A stretch of 5,929 nt of DNA, from the NCBI GenBank assembly GCA_964648005.1, contig CAZYKR010000266.1, positions 1 to 5,929 on the forward strand, in the 5' to 3' direction. A model generated the notes under the pieces. That model had not been told where the DNA came from and did no database searches. It saw only the letters and a program-made list of their open reading frames with translations. Source of the DNA: JAGQTE01 sp964648005. GTDB lineage: Bacteria; Actinomycetota; Acidimicrobiia; Acidimicrobiales; Acidimicrobilacustridaceae. The position numbers were made by a program, and so were the translations under genes. This document shows positions 1 through 5,770 of this stretch, one piece after another (position 1 is the first letter of the stretch; every line of letters starts with the position of its first letter).

Positions 1-1482
1 GTGCGCGCGCTGGCGGCTTTCGCTGACGTCTCAACCACGGGCGACCGCGCCGAGCTCGACGCCGAGCCCTCGCCACGCGCCTGGGCCGCCGTGTCGGTCA
101 CCAGCGAGGAGTGTCCGGGCCGCACCCGATGCCCGAGCGGCGATGCCTGCTTCGCCGAGGCGGCGCGCGACAAGGCAGCGTCGTCGGACGTCATCGTCGT
201 CAACAGCCACCTCTACGGCGTGCACCTGGCCTCGATGGGCGTGGTGCTGCCCGACCACGACGTGCTCGTCGTCGACGAGGCGCACCGCCTCGAGGACACG
301 GTCTCGGCGACCTGCGGGCTGGAGCTGACCGCCGGGCGCATCCACCACGTGGCCCGCGCCCTGCGCGCCGTGCTCGCCGACGCCGAGGTGCCCGACGCCG
401 TCGAGGAGGTCGCCGACCGGTTGGAGCAGGCGCTCGAGCCCGACGTCGGGCGGCGCCTGCGGCGGGGGCTGCCCCGCCCGATGGCCGAGGTGGTGGCCCT
501 GCTGCGCAGCCGGCTCGCCACCGCCCTCGAGGTGCTCCGCAAGATCGACCAGACCAGCTCCCCGGAGGTGGCGGCGCGCACGCAGCGGGCCATGCAGCTC
601 GTCACGACGCTCGTCGAGGACTGCGACGGCCTCGCCGCCATCCCCGAGGATCGGGTGGCGTGGGTCGAGGGCCCCGAGGAGCGCCCGTCGCTCCAGGTGG
701 CGCCGATCGACGTGGCCCCGGTGCTGCGCACGGCCCTGTTCGCCACGACGCCCACCGTCTTGACCTCGGCGACCGTGCCCGCCGGGCTGGCCGAGACCCT
801 GGGCATGCCCGACGACCGCACCGATGAGCTCGACGTCGGCAGCCCGTTCGACTACGAGACCAACGCCCTGCTCTACTGCGCCGCCCACCTTCCGGACCCA
901 CGCAGCGAGGCCTTCGAGGCGGCGGCGCGCGACGAGCTGGCGGCACTGATCGAGGCGGCGGGCGGGCGCACCCTGGCGCTGTTCACCAGCTACCGGGCGA
1001 TGCGGGCCGCCGCCACGGACCTGCGTGAGCGGGTGGCGCACCCGATCCTCACCCAGGACGACCTGCCCCAGGCCCGCCTGGTCGAAGCGTTTGCCGACGA
1101 CGAGGCGACCTGCCTGTTCGCCACGATGCGCTTCTGGCAGGGCATCGACGTGCCGGGCCCGAGTCTGTCGCTCGTCGCCATCGACAAGATCCCGTTCCCG
1201 CGGCCCGACGAGCCGCTGCTGCAGGCCCGGCGCGAGCAGGCGCGCGAGGCGGCGTTCCGCACGGTCGACCTGCCGCGCGCCACGACGTTGCTGGCGCAGG
1301 GCGCGGGGCGACTCGTGCGGTCCGCCACCGACACCGGTGTCGTCGCCGTGCTCGATCCGCGCCTGGCGACGGCGCCGAGCTACCGGTGGGAGATGGTCCG
1401 CGCCCTCCCGCCGATGCGACGCACCCGCGACCGCGCCGAGGCACTGGCGGCGCTGGCGGCGATCGCCGGTCCCGGCACGTGA
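1..1482 (+). CDS. dinG: DinG/XPD-family Fe-S ATP-dependent DNA helicase, 3' part of gene
   Basis: C-terminal 493 codons of a superfamily 2 helicase of the DinG/XPD type, which unwinds DNA 5'-3' using ATP in repair and resolution of unusual structures. The gene is cut by the window edge: the Walker A motif is absent, so the GTG at base 1 is an internal valine codon. Visible landmarks are cysteines 38, 44 and 50, matching three of the four Fe-S ligands (the first would lie upstream), followed by the DEAH box at 92-95. Further on are TSAT at 255-258, LFTS at 327-330, FWQGIDVPG at 378-386 and the arginine-finger motif QGAGRLVR at 433-440. The alpha-helical insert between DEAH and TSAT fits the arch region of this family. 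The frame is intact and the stop is a TGA. A cyclase gene follows after 27 bp on the same strand. Whether an N-terminal exonuclease domain exists, as in some Gram-positive DinG proteins, cannot be seen. The family call is firm; the exact orthologue name is less so. Confidence 0.93.
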   Translation: MRALAAFADVSTTGDRAELDAEPSPRAWAAVSVTSEECPGRTRCPSGDACFAEAARDKAASSDVIVVNSHLYGVHLASMGVVLPDHDVLVVDEAHRLEDTVSATCGLELTAGRIHHVARALRAVLADAEVPDAVEEVADRLEQALEPDVGRRLRRGLPRPMAEVVALLRSRLATALEVLRKIDQTSSPEVAARTQRAMQLVTTLVEDCDGLAAIPEDRVAWVEGPEERPSLQVAPIDVAPVLRTALFATTPTVLTSATVPAGLAETLGMPDDRTDELDVGSPFDYETNALLYCAAHLPDPRSEAFEAAARDELAALIEAAGGRTLALFTSYRAMRAAATDLRERVAHPILTQDDLPQARLVEAFADDEATCLFATMRFWQGIDVPGPSLSLVAIDKIPFPRPDEPLLQARREQAREAAFRTVDLPRATTLLAQGAGRLVRSATDTGVVAVLDPRLATAPSYRWEMVRALPPMRRTRDRAEALAALAAIAGPGT

Positions 1483-1496
1483 CGACGCGGCGCGCC

Positions 1497-1509
1497 TACG
1501 GTCGCCGGC
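1497..1509 (+). promoter_or_regulatory. Probable -10 box for a leaderless cyclase mRNA
   Basis: TACGGT at 1497-1502 fits the actinobacterial -10 pattern TAnnnT and is followed by exactly 7 nt before the ATG at 1510, so transcription would start at or next to the A of the start codon. No Shine-Dalgarno sequence is present before this ATG. No convincing -35 hexamer is seen. The same element, 15 of 17 bases identical through the ATG, precedes the small minus-strand gene starting at 2751. Promoter function is inferred. Confidence 0.55.
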
Positions 1510-2487
1510 ATGGCTGACCCCGCCGACTCGGCGCCCGACGACCTGGCGGAGGCCATCCTGGGCGAGCCCCGCTACACCGTCGGCGAGCTGATGGCCTCCA
1601 CCGGCACGGACCGTGAGCTGGCGGACGAGCTGTGGCTCTCGCTCGGCTTCCCTCTCACGCGCGACGAGGAGACGGCGAGCTTCACCGAGGCCGACGCCGA
1701 GGCACTGCGCAGCTTGGGCACGTTGCTCGAACTGGGCTTCATCGACCGCGACCAGCTGATGGCGATGACCCGGGTGATGGGCCAGACGCTGTCACGGCTC
1801 GCCAGCACGCAGGTCCAGCTGTTCCACGACGAGCTGGCGGCGTTGGTGGCGCCGGCGCCCGGCGACGCCGACCCCCTCGACGCCGAGATGCGCGCCGCCA
1901 CCACGGAGCTGCTGGTGCCGGGGGTCGAGCGGTTCGTGTCGTACTGCTGGCGCCGTCACCTGTTCGCCGCGCTCGACCGTGACCTGCACGCCGGCAGCGG
2001 CCGGGTGATCGGCTTCGTCGACCTGGTGGAGTTCACCCGCACCACGCGCGATCTCGGGCCCGACGAGCTGGCGACCCTGGTGGGCCGCTTCGAACGCTAC
2101 GTGTACGACGAGGTCACCGGATCGGGCGCCCACCTGCGCAAGCTGCTCGGTGACGGCGTCATGTTCGACGCCCCCGACGTGGCGACCGCCGCCGGCGCGG
2201 CGCTGGCACTGGTGCTGCGCTGCGCCGAGGATCCACACCTGCGCGGCGCGCGGGGCGGGTTGGCGGCCGGCCCCACCCTGGCGGTGGAGGGCGACGTCTA
2301 CGGCGAGACGGTGAACCGGGCGAGTCGCCTGGCCGACCTGGCACGGCCGAACACGGTGCTGGCCGACGGCACGGTGGCCGCTCTGCTGCAGGGGCGACCG
2401 GGGTTCTCGTTGCGATCGATCGGCCGCCAGCCCGTCAAGGGCCTCGGCCGGATCGACGTCGTGGTCGTGCGGCCCGCGCTCAGCTGA
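1510..2487 (+). CDS. Class III adenylyl cyclase with N-terminal regulatory region (Rv1264-like)
   Basis: A 325-residue soluble protein predicted to make cAMP from ATP; no membrane segment or signal peptide is visible. Residues about 20-70 (YTVGELMASTG, then a GFPL turn and FTEADAEALRSL) have a MerR-like helix-turn-helix pattern. Together with the helices up to about 158 this resembles the regulatory region of the mycobacterial pH-sensing cyclase Rv1264. The catalytic domain spans about 163-322. All six canonical positions can be placed: metal-binding D171 (FVDLVEFT) and D215 (LLGDGVMF), adenine-selecting K211 and D262, N269 and transition-state R273 (VNRASR). Spacings K-x3-D, D-x6-N and N-x3-R are the usual ones. 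One catalytic domain per chain implies a homodimer with two shared sites. The ATG at 1510 is favoured because a -10-like TACGGT lies 7 nt upstream. It follows the helicase gene by 27 bp and probably has its own transcript. The cyclase call is firm; the regulatory signal is unknown. Confidence 0.93.
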   Translation: MADPADSAPDDLAEAILGEPRYTVGELMASTGTDRELADELWLSLGFPLTRDEETASFTEADAEALRSLGTLLELGFIDRDQLMAMTRVMGQTLSRLASTQVQLFHDELAALVAPAPGDADPLDAEMRAATTELLVPGVERFVSYCWRRHLFAALDRDLHAGSGRVIGFVDLVEFTRTTRDLGPDELATLVGRFERYVYDEVTGSGAHLRKLLGDGVMFDAPDVATAAGAALALVLRCAEDPHLRGARGGLAAGPTLAVEGDVYGETVNRASRLADLARPNTVLADGTVAALLQGRPGFSLRSIGRQPVKGLGRIDVVVVRPALS

Positions 2488-2511
2488 ACCGAGCGGTGCG
2501 GCGCGCTGCGG

Positions 2512-2751
2512 CTACTTCGAGCCCGAGCCGCCGCCGCGCCGGCGGCGGACAGCGTCGATCTTGCGGGCGGACCGGATGATGTCGTTCCAGCGCGGGTGAC
2601 CGCCTTCATGGGGCGGATGCGCGGACATGTCTTCGGCCAGGGCCTCGAGGAAGCCCGAGAGGCTGATGCCCTCCTCCTCGGCAACCGTGTGCCACACGTC
2701 GTGGCTCTCGACCGTGAGGTAGGCGTGGATGGCGCGTCGCTCTTCTGGCAT
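2512..2751 (-). CDS. Small ribbon-helix-helix-like protein with basic C-terminal tail
   Basis: A 79-residue protein of unknown specific function. A short beta-like stretch (RAIHAYLTV, residues 6-14) is followed by helices at about 15-28 (ESHDVWHTVAEEEG) and 30-42 (SLSGFLEALAEDM), the order expected of a ribbon-helix-helix DNA-binding fold. A third helical stretch (WNDIIRSARKIDAV, about 55-68) runs into a basic tail RRRRGGG. These features suggest a small DNA-binding regulator, possibly antitoxin-like, but no toxin partner lies next to it. The start at 2751 is preferred over an in-frame ATG at 2790. The 13 extra residues would precede the fold without adding to it, and a TACGGT box sits exactly 7 nt before the 2751 ATG. 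Neither start has a Shine-Dalgarno. The gene converges on the cyclase with 24 bp between stops. It is coding by frame and composition; the fold is inferred by eye. Confidence 0.7.
   Translation of the reverse strand: MPEERRAIHAYLTVESHDVWHTVAEEEGISLSGFLEALAEDMSAHPPHEGGHPRWNDIIRSARKIDAVRRRRGGGSGSK
2528..2548. terminator. Perfect GC-rich hairpin at convergent 3' ends (candidate terminator)
   Basis: CCGCCGCCG at 2528-2536 and CGGCGGCGG at 2540-2548 form a perfect 9-bp inverted repeat with a 3-nt loop. It lies 41 bp past the cyclase stop and inside the last codons of the converging small gene (its Arg/Gly-rich tail). There is no T-tract, so it is not a canonical intrinsic terminator. In GC-rich actinobacteria such stems may still end or stabilise transcripts. 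The symmetry may instead be a by-product of repeated Arg and Gly codons. The 24-bp spacer between the two stops (2488-2511) shows nothing else. Confidence 0.22.
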
Positions 2752-2764
2752 GGCGCCGACCGTA
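2752..2764 (-). promoter_or_regulatory. Probable -10 box for a leaderless mRNA of the small regulator
   Basis: Reading on the minus strand, TACGGT (2764 down to 2759) fits TAnnnT and is followed by 7 nt and then the ATG at 2751-2749. The spacing predicts a transcript starting at the ATG, and no Shine-Dalgarno is present. The element from 2765 to 2749 matches the cyclase start region at 1496-1512 at 15 of 17 bases. The -35 region has no recognisable consensus. Confidence 0.55.
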
Positions 2765-2797
2765 GATGATCGACAACCCAATTGCTTCATTGTCGCA

Positions 2798-2815
2798 TCA
2801 AGATTCGTTCAAGAT
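2798..2815. repeat. Direct repeat TCAAGAT x2 with 11-bp period, candidate operator
   Basis: TCAAGAT occurs at 2798-2804 and again at 2809-2815, separated by TCGT, so the copies start 11 bp apart, about one helical turn. They lie 47-64 bp upstream of the preferred start of the small minus-strand gene. Ribbon-helix-helix proteins commonly bind tandem short sites on one DNA face, so autoregulation is possible. With only two 7-bp copies, chance is a real alternative. Confidence 0.3.
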
Positions 2816-2817
2816 CG

Positions 2818-2867
2818 CTGACCCATCATCCGGCTAACCCGTGGTCAGGGGTGCATGTCCAAGCACC
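2818..2867 (-). terminator. Pair of weak hairpins downstream of era
   Basis: GGTGC at 2850-2854 pairs with GCACC at 2863-2867 around an 8-nt loop. CTGACC at 2818-2823 pairs with GGTCAG at 2843-2848 around a longer loop. Both lie 55-105 bp beyond the era stop, where an operon end is expected because the next gene seems to have its own promoter. No T-tract follows either stem, so this is only a candidate for transcript end or 3' protection. Confidence 0.2.
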
Positions 2868-2921
2868 GCCTCTACCTGCAACTATGAGTCGCAACTTCGG
2901 ATCGACCGAGTTGCTCGCGGA

Positions 2922-3821
2922 TCAGAGTCCCAAACGGTCGAGGGACGCGGGACGTCGCTGCCAGTCCTTGTCGACCTTGACCACGAGCTCGAGGTAGGCC
3001 CCCTCGTCGAGCTGGCGGCGGACCGCCTCGCCCACCTGCTTGAGCACCGCACCGCCCTTGCCGATGACGATGCCCTTCTGGGAGTCGCGCTCGACGAGGA
3101 TCTCGCAGCGGATGTGGGGCCACTCCCACTCGGTGACGCGCGTGGCGATGCTGTGCGGCAGCTCGTCGCGGGTGATGCGCAGCAGCTGCTCGCGCACGAG
3201 CTCCGCCACCCATGCCGCGTCGGGGACGTCGGTGATCATCTCCTCGGGGTACAGCATGGGGCCGGCGGGCAGCCGCGCCACCAGCTCGTCGACCAGGGCC
3301 GGGACCCCGGCGCCGGTGCGCGCCGACACCGGGAAGTAGGCGTCGAGGTCGAGCTGCTCGTGGGCCCGGGCCAGCTGGGCCATCACCTGGGCCTGATCGG
3401 CCCGGTCGACCTTGTTGACCACGACGATGGCGTGGCGCGGCACCGAGGCCGCCACGAACCGGTCGCCCGGGCCGATGGTGGCGGTGGCGTCGACCACCAG
3501 GCACGTCACGTCCACGCCCGAGATGGCGTCGCCGGCACGCTCGTTCAACCGCTCGCCCAGCGCCGTGCGCGGTCGGTGGATGCCCGGCGTGTCCACGAAC
3601 ACGATCTGGGCGTCGGGACGGGTCAGCACGCCGCGCACCTGGCTGCGCGTCGTCTGGGGCTTGTTGGATGTGATCGACACCTTGAAGCCCAAGATGCGGT
3701 TGAGCAGCGTCGACTTGCCGACGTTCGGGCGCCCGACCAGCGTCACGAACCCGCTGCGAAACGCCGCGTCGTCGCCGGATGTATCGCCGCCAGCGTCGTC
3801 GCCAGCGTCGTGGTCAACCAT
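2922..3821 (-). CDS. era: GTPase Era, ribosome small-subunit assembly factor
   Basis: A 299-residue GTPase that binds 16S rRNA near its 3' end and acts in 30S maturation. The G domain shows the P-loop GRPNVGKS (30-37), a switch I region with KPQTTR (54-59), DTPG (77-80), NKVD (136-139) and the SA of G5 (166-167). The linker contains YPEEMITD (191-198), typical of Era. The KH RNA-binding domain follows, with the signature IVIGKGG at 251-257 and the family ending DWQ...LGL. Length matches the family (about 300). The ATG at 3821 is supported by a GGAGG Shine-Dalgarno 6 nt upstream. The first 20 residues are an Asp/Gly-rich extension containing a tandem DNA repeat and are probably disordered. Era overlaps the upstream CorC-like gene by 8 nt (ATGGTTGA), implying translational coupling. 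It is the last gene of the operon. recO, often next to era in Actinobacteria, is not found here. Confidence 0.98.
   Translation of the reverse strand: MVDHDAGDDAGGDTSGDDAAFRSGFVTLVGRPNVGKSTLLNRILGFKVSITSNKPQTTRSQVRGVLTRPDAQIVFVDTPGIHRPRTALGERLNERAGDAISGVDVTCLVVDATATIGPGDRFVAASVPRHAIVVVNKVDRADQAQVMAQLARAHEQLDLDAYFPVSARTGAGVPALVDELVARLPAGPMLYPEEMITDVPDAAWVAELVREQLLRITRDELPHSIATRVTEWEWPHIRCEILVERDSQKGIVIGKGGAVLKQVGEAVRRQLDEGAYLELVVKVDKDWQRRPASLDRLGL
3788..3811. repeat. Perfect tandem 12-bp repeat in the era N-terminus
   Basis: CGCCAGCGTCGT occurs twice in direct tandem, at 3788-3799 and 3800-3811. On the coding strand it encodes the near-repeat DAGD-DAGG of the acidic N-terminal tail of Era. 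The unit is a multiple of three, so slippage would change tail length without a frameshift. Confidence 0.8.
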
Positions 3822-5136
3822 CGACGACCTCCGATGCGGTGGTGTTGCGCTCGGCGCCGTCCACGGCGCGCAGCAGCGGCGTGCCGCCGGGGCGGCTGAT
3901 GCGGACCTTGCCGATGCGGCGGCCCGACACGCGCTCGGCGCGGAGCACGACGTCGTCGTAGGCGACCGACTCGCCCTCCGACGGGATCTTGCCGGCGAGG
4001 TGCAGCATGAGGCCCCCGACGGTGTCCCAGTCGCCGTCGGTGGGCAGGTCGAGGTGCAACAGCTCGTTGACCTCGTGCACCGGCATGCGCGCCACGACGC
4101 GCACGGCGCCGCCGGGCACCGGCTCGAGGCTCGCCTCCTCTCGGTCGAACTCGTCCACGATCTCGCCCACGAGCTCCTCGATCAGATCCTCGAGGGTCAC
4201 CAGCCCGGCGGTGCCGCCGTACTCATCGACGACGATGGCCAGGTGATACTGCTGCGCCTGCATCTCGCGCAGCAGCTCGGCGATGCGCTTGGTCTCGGGC
4301 ACATAGCGCGCCTGGCGCAGCACGCTCGACACGGCCTCGTCGCCGTGACCGTCGCGCTCGGCGCGCATCAGGTCCTTGGCGTGGACGATGCCGACGATGT
4401 CGTCGATGTCGGCGCCTTCGGCCGGGATGCGGCTGTAGCCGTTGAGGATGGCCACCTCCATGACGTCGGCGATGCGGAACGTCGACGGCACCGCCACCAT
4501 GTCGGGTCGCGGCACCATCACCTCGCGCACCACCGTGTCGCCGAACTCGATGATCTGCTCGATCATCTCGGCCTCCTCGGCTTCGAGGACTTCGCCACGC
4601 ACGGCCTCGTCGGCCATGGCGAGGATCTCCTCCTCGGTGACGAAGGGACCGTCCGGCAGGCCCTTGCCCGGCAGGATCACGTTCGTCAGCCCGATCAGCG
4701 CCCGCGACGCCAACCGCACCGGCGCCGACGCGATCAGCCACCGCACCGGACGGGCGACGGCCAGCGCCGCCCGGTCGCCGTGCAGCAGCGCCCAGGTCTT
4801 GGGGGCCGACTCGGCCACGACGAACACGACCACGACGTTGATGAACGTGGCCACCGCCACGCCCCACGGCCCGAACCAGCGGTCGGCCAGGATGCCGGTG
4901 AGCGTCGCCTGCACCAGCTGGCACACGAGCACGACGAGCAGCACCGGGTTCAAGAACCGCTCCGGGCGCTCCAGCAGGGCGGCGAGGTCCGCAGCCCCCT
5001 TGCGGCCTTCCTCGGCCAGCGCCTGGGCGCGGGCCCGACTGATGTGGGTCAGCGCCGTCTCGGCGAGCGCCAGGAAGGCGCTGGCGAGCAGCATCACCAC
5101 GATGGTGATGACCATCACCAGCTCGGCAGTCGTCAT
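3814..5136 (-). CDS. CorC/HlyC-family membrane protein (CNNM + two CBS + CorC_HlyC domains)
   Basis: A 440-residue integral membrane protein often annotated as a hemolysin; characterised relatives (CorC, MpfA, CNNM) transport or export Mg2+. The CNNM/DUF21 membrane domain covers about 1-190, with hydrophobic segments near 4-25, 62-84, 93-109 and 130-150. It carries the family signatures AETAL (25-29) and AESAPK (108-113). CBS domain 1 is about 202-258 (VMVPRPDM, then YSRIPAE and VGIVHAKDLM). CBS domain 2 is about 276-332 (HLAIVVDEYGGTAGLVTLEDLIEE); such pairs bind adenine nucleotides. The CorC_HlyC domain is about 345-415 (DWDTVGG, IPSEGESV, RRIGKVRI). The open frame extends to 5376, but the first 80 codons are non-homologous antisense-like composition overlapping ybeY. 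The ATG at 5136 begins exactly at the first membrane helix. AGGG 8-11 nt upstream may serve as a weak ribosome site. It starts 19 bp after ybeY and overlaps era by 8 nt. Substrate is inferred from the family. Confidence 0.93.
   Translation of the reverse strand: MTTAELVMVITIVVMLLASAFLALAETALTHISRARAQALAEEGRKGAADLAALLERPERFLNPVLLVVLVCQLVQATLTGILADRWFGPWGVAVATFINVVVVFVVAESAPKTWALLHGDRAALAVARPVRWLIASAPVRLASRALIGLTNVILPGKGLPDGPFVTEEEILAMADEAVRGEVLEAEEAEMIEQIIEFGDTVVREVMVPRPDMVAVPSTFRIADVMEVAILNGYSRIPAEGADIDDIVGIVHAKDLMRAERDGHGDEAVSSVLRQARYVPETKRIAELLREMQAQQYHLAIVVDEYGGTAGLVTLEDLIEELVGEIVDEFDREEASLEPVPGGAVRVVARMPVHEVNELLHLDLPTDGDWDTVGGLMLHLAGKIPSEGESVAYDDVVLRAERVSGRRIGKVRISRPGGTPLLRAVDGAERNTTASEVVDG
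3828..3832 (-). promoter_or_regulatory. Shine-Dalgarno of era
   Basis: GGAGG on the minus strand with a 6-nt spacer to the era ATG at 3821, lying inside the end of the upstream membrane-protein gene. It fixes the era start. It also shows that this organism uses classical ribosome sites inside operons, unlike the two SD-less starts at 1510 and 2751. Confidence 0.85.
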
Positions 5137-5155
5137 GACCGCGCCCTGCGGTGGC

Positions 5156-5770
5156 TCACGGCTCCTGCCACGGATCGCGGGCGGGGGTGCCGTGCAGGTC
5201 GACGAGCAGCGCCTGCTCACGCGCCTGCATCCGGGCCCGCTCAGCGTCGTCGGCGTGGTCGTGGCCGAGCAGGTGCAGCAGGCCGTGCACCAGCAACAAC
5301 GCCACCTCGTCGTCGTAGGTGCCGGCGTGCGTCGGGGCCTGGGCCCGAGCCACGGCAGGGCAGATGACGACGTCACCGAGCAGCAGGGGCGCGTCGTCGA
5401 GGTCGGGCCGCCGACGCGGACCCGGGCCGGCGGCGTCTGGGCTGCGACCGGCGTCGACGGTGATGGCGTCGATCGGGAACGACAAGACGTCGGTGGGGCC
5501 CTCCCACTCGCTGTCGAGGTAGGTCCGCTTCAACTCGGCGATGGTGTCGGCCTCGACGAACAGCACCGCCACCTCGACCGCCCCGCGCACCCCTTCGGCG
5601 TCGAGCACGGCGCGCGCCAGGTGCTCCCACCGGGTGGTGTCGACCGGTTCGGCGTCCTGCTCGTCGGCCACGAACACGCTCAGCTCGCCCTCGCTGCCGC
5701 CGGTGCGGCGGGGCGGGCGCGCCTCGTTGCCGGCGCCGGGGATCGGTGGGCGCGGCGGCGACGGGCTCAC
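5156..5770 (-). CDS. ybeY: Endoribonuclease YbeY, 16S rRNA maturation factor
   Basis: Zinc metalloprotein involved in rRNA 3'-end maturation and ribosome quality control. The metal site HGLLHLLGHDH is at 162-172 (ligands H162, H166, H172). The second signature, GPTDVLSFPID, is at 91-101, and LLGDVVICP follows at 130-138. The proposed GTG start at 5770 overlaps the phoH stop as GTGA and gives 204 residues, longer than the usual 150-180. The first 28 or so are Pro/Arg/Gly-rich and the conserved fold begins at about ELSVFVADEQ (29-38). A GTG at 5677 (residue 32) after a GAGGG stretch is a possible alternative but would trim the first beta-strand. Residues about 103-127 are a Pro/Gly/Arg-rich loop insertion. 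By eye, the arginine important in E. coli YbeY (before PT-VLSF) aligns with Leu85; actinobacterial proteins often differ there. It is second in the visible operon, with the CorC-like gene 19 bp downstream. Function is firm; the start is uncertain. Confidence 0.95.
   Translation of the reverse strand: MSPSPPRPPIPGAGNEARPPRRTGGSEGELSVFVADEQDAEPVDTTRWEHLARAVLDAEGVRGAVEVAVLFVEADTIAELKRTYLDSEWEGPTDVLSFPIDAITVDAGRSPDAAGPGPRRRPDLDDAPLLLGDVVICPAVARAQAPTHAGTYDDEVALLLVHGLLHLLGHDHADDAERARMQAREQALLVDLHGTPARDPWQEP

Larger units (their letters stand above)
2752..2921. other. 170-bp intergenic spacer between era and the small regulator gene
   Basis: Noncoding spacer, visibly richer in A and T than the rest of the window (for example around 2761-2815). 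It contains the candidate promoter of the small gene, two phased TCAAGAT repeats, and hairpins that could end era transcripts. I looked for tRNA arms on both strands and found none. The open frames crossing it on the plus strand lack family features and continue as antisense of era. Confidence 0.6.

Noticed and set aside
31..1041. A 336-codon minus-strand open frame opposite the helicase gene
   Set aside because: The opposite strand carries clear helicase motifs throughout. The antisense product is Gly/Arg/His-biased and lacks recognisable domains.
2752..2790. 13-codon N-terminal extension of the small RHH-like protein from the ATG at 2790
   Set aside because: It has no Shine-Dalgarno and the extra residues precede the fold. 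The -10-like box at 2764-2759 lies inside this stretch, which would make it untranslated.
2800..2921. Possible tRNA in the spacer, because GTTCAAGATC resembles a T-loop
   Set aside because: The flanking bases do not form the 5-bp T-stem, and no anticodon arm, D-arm or acceptor pairing was found on either strand.
2841..3899. A 352-codon plus-strand frame starting in the spacer and running through era
   Set aside because: Most of it is the complement of era. The only non-overlapping part is about 27 codons without a ribosome site or motif.
3412..5367. A 651-codon open frame on the plus strand, antisense to era, the CorC-like gene and ybeY
   Set aside because: It is the complement of well-supported genes. 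Its product is His/Arg/Asp/Gln-rich low-complexity sequence with no family motif, typical of antisense frames in high-GC DNA.
5137..5376. Upstream 80-codon extension of the CorC-like gene
   Set aside because: It overlaps ybeY, including its zinc motif region. The translation is Thr/Cys/Pro/Arg-rich and unlike any membrane-protein N-terminus, and the ATG at 5136 sits right at the first transmembrane segment.
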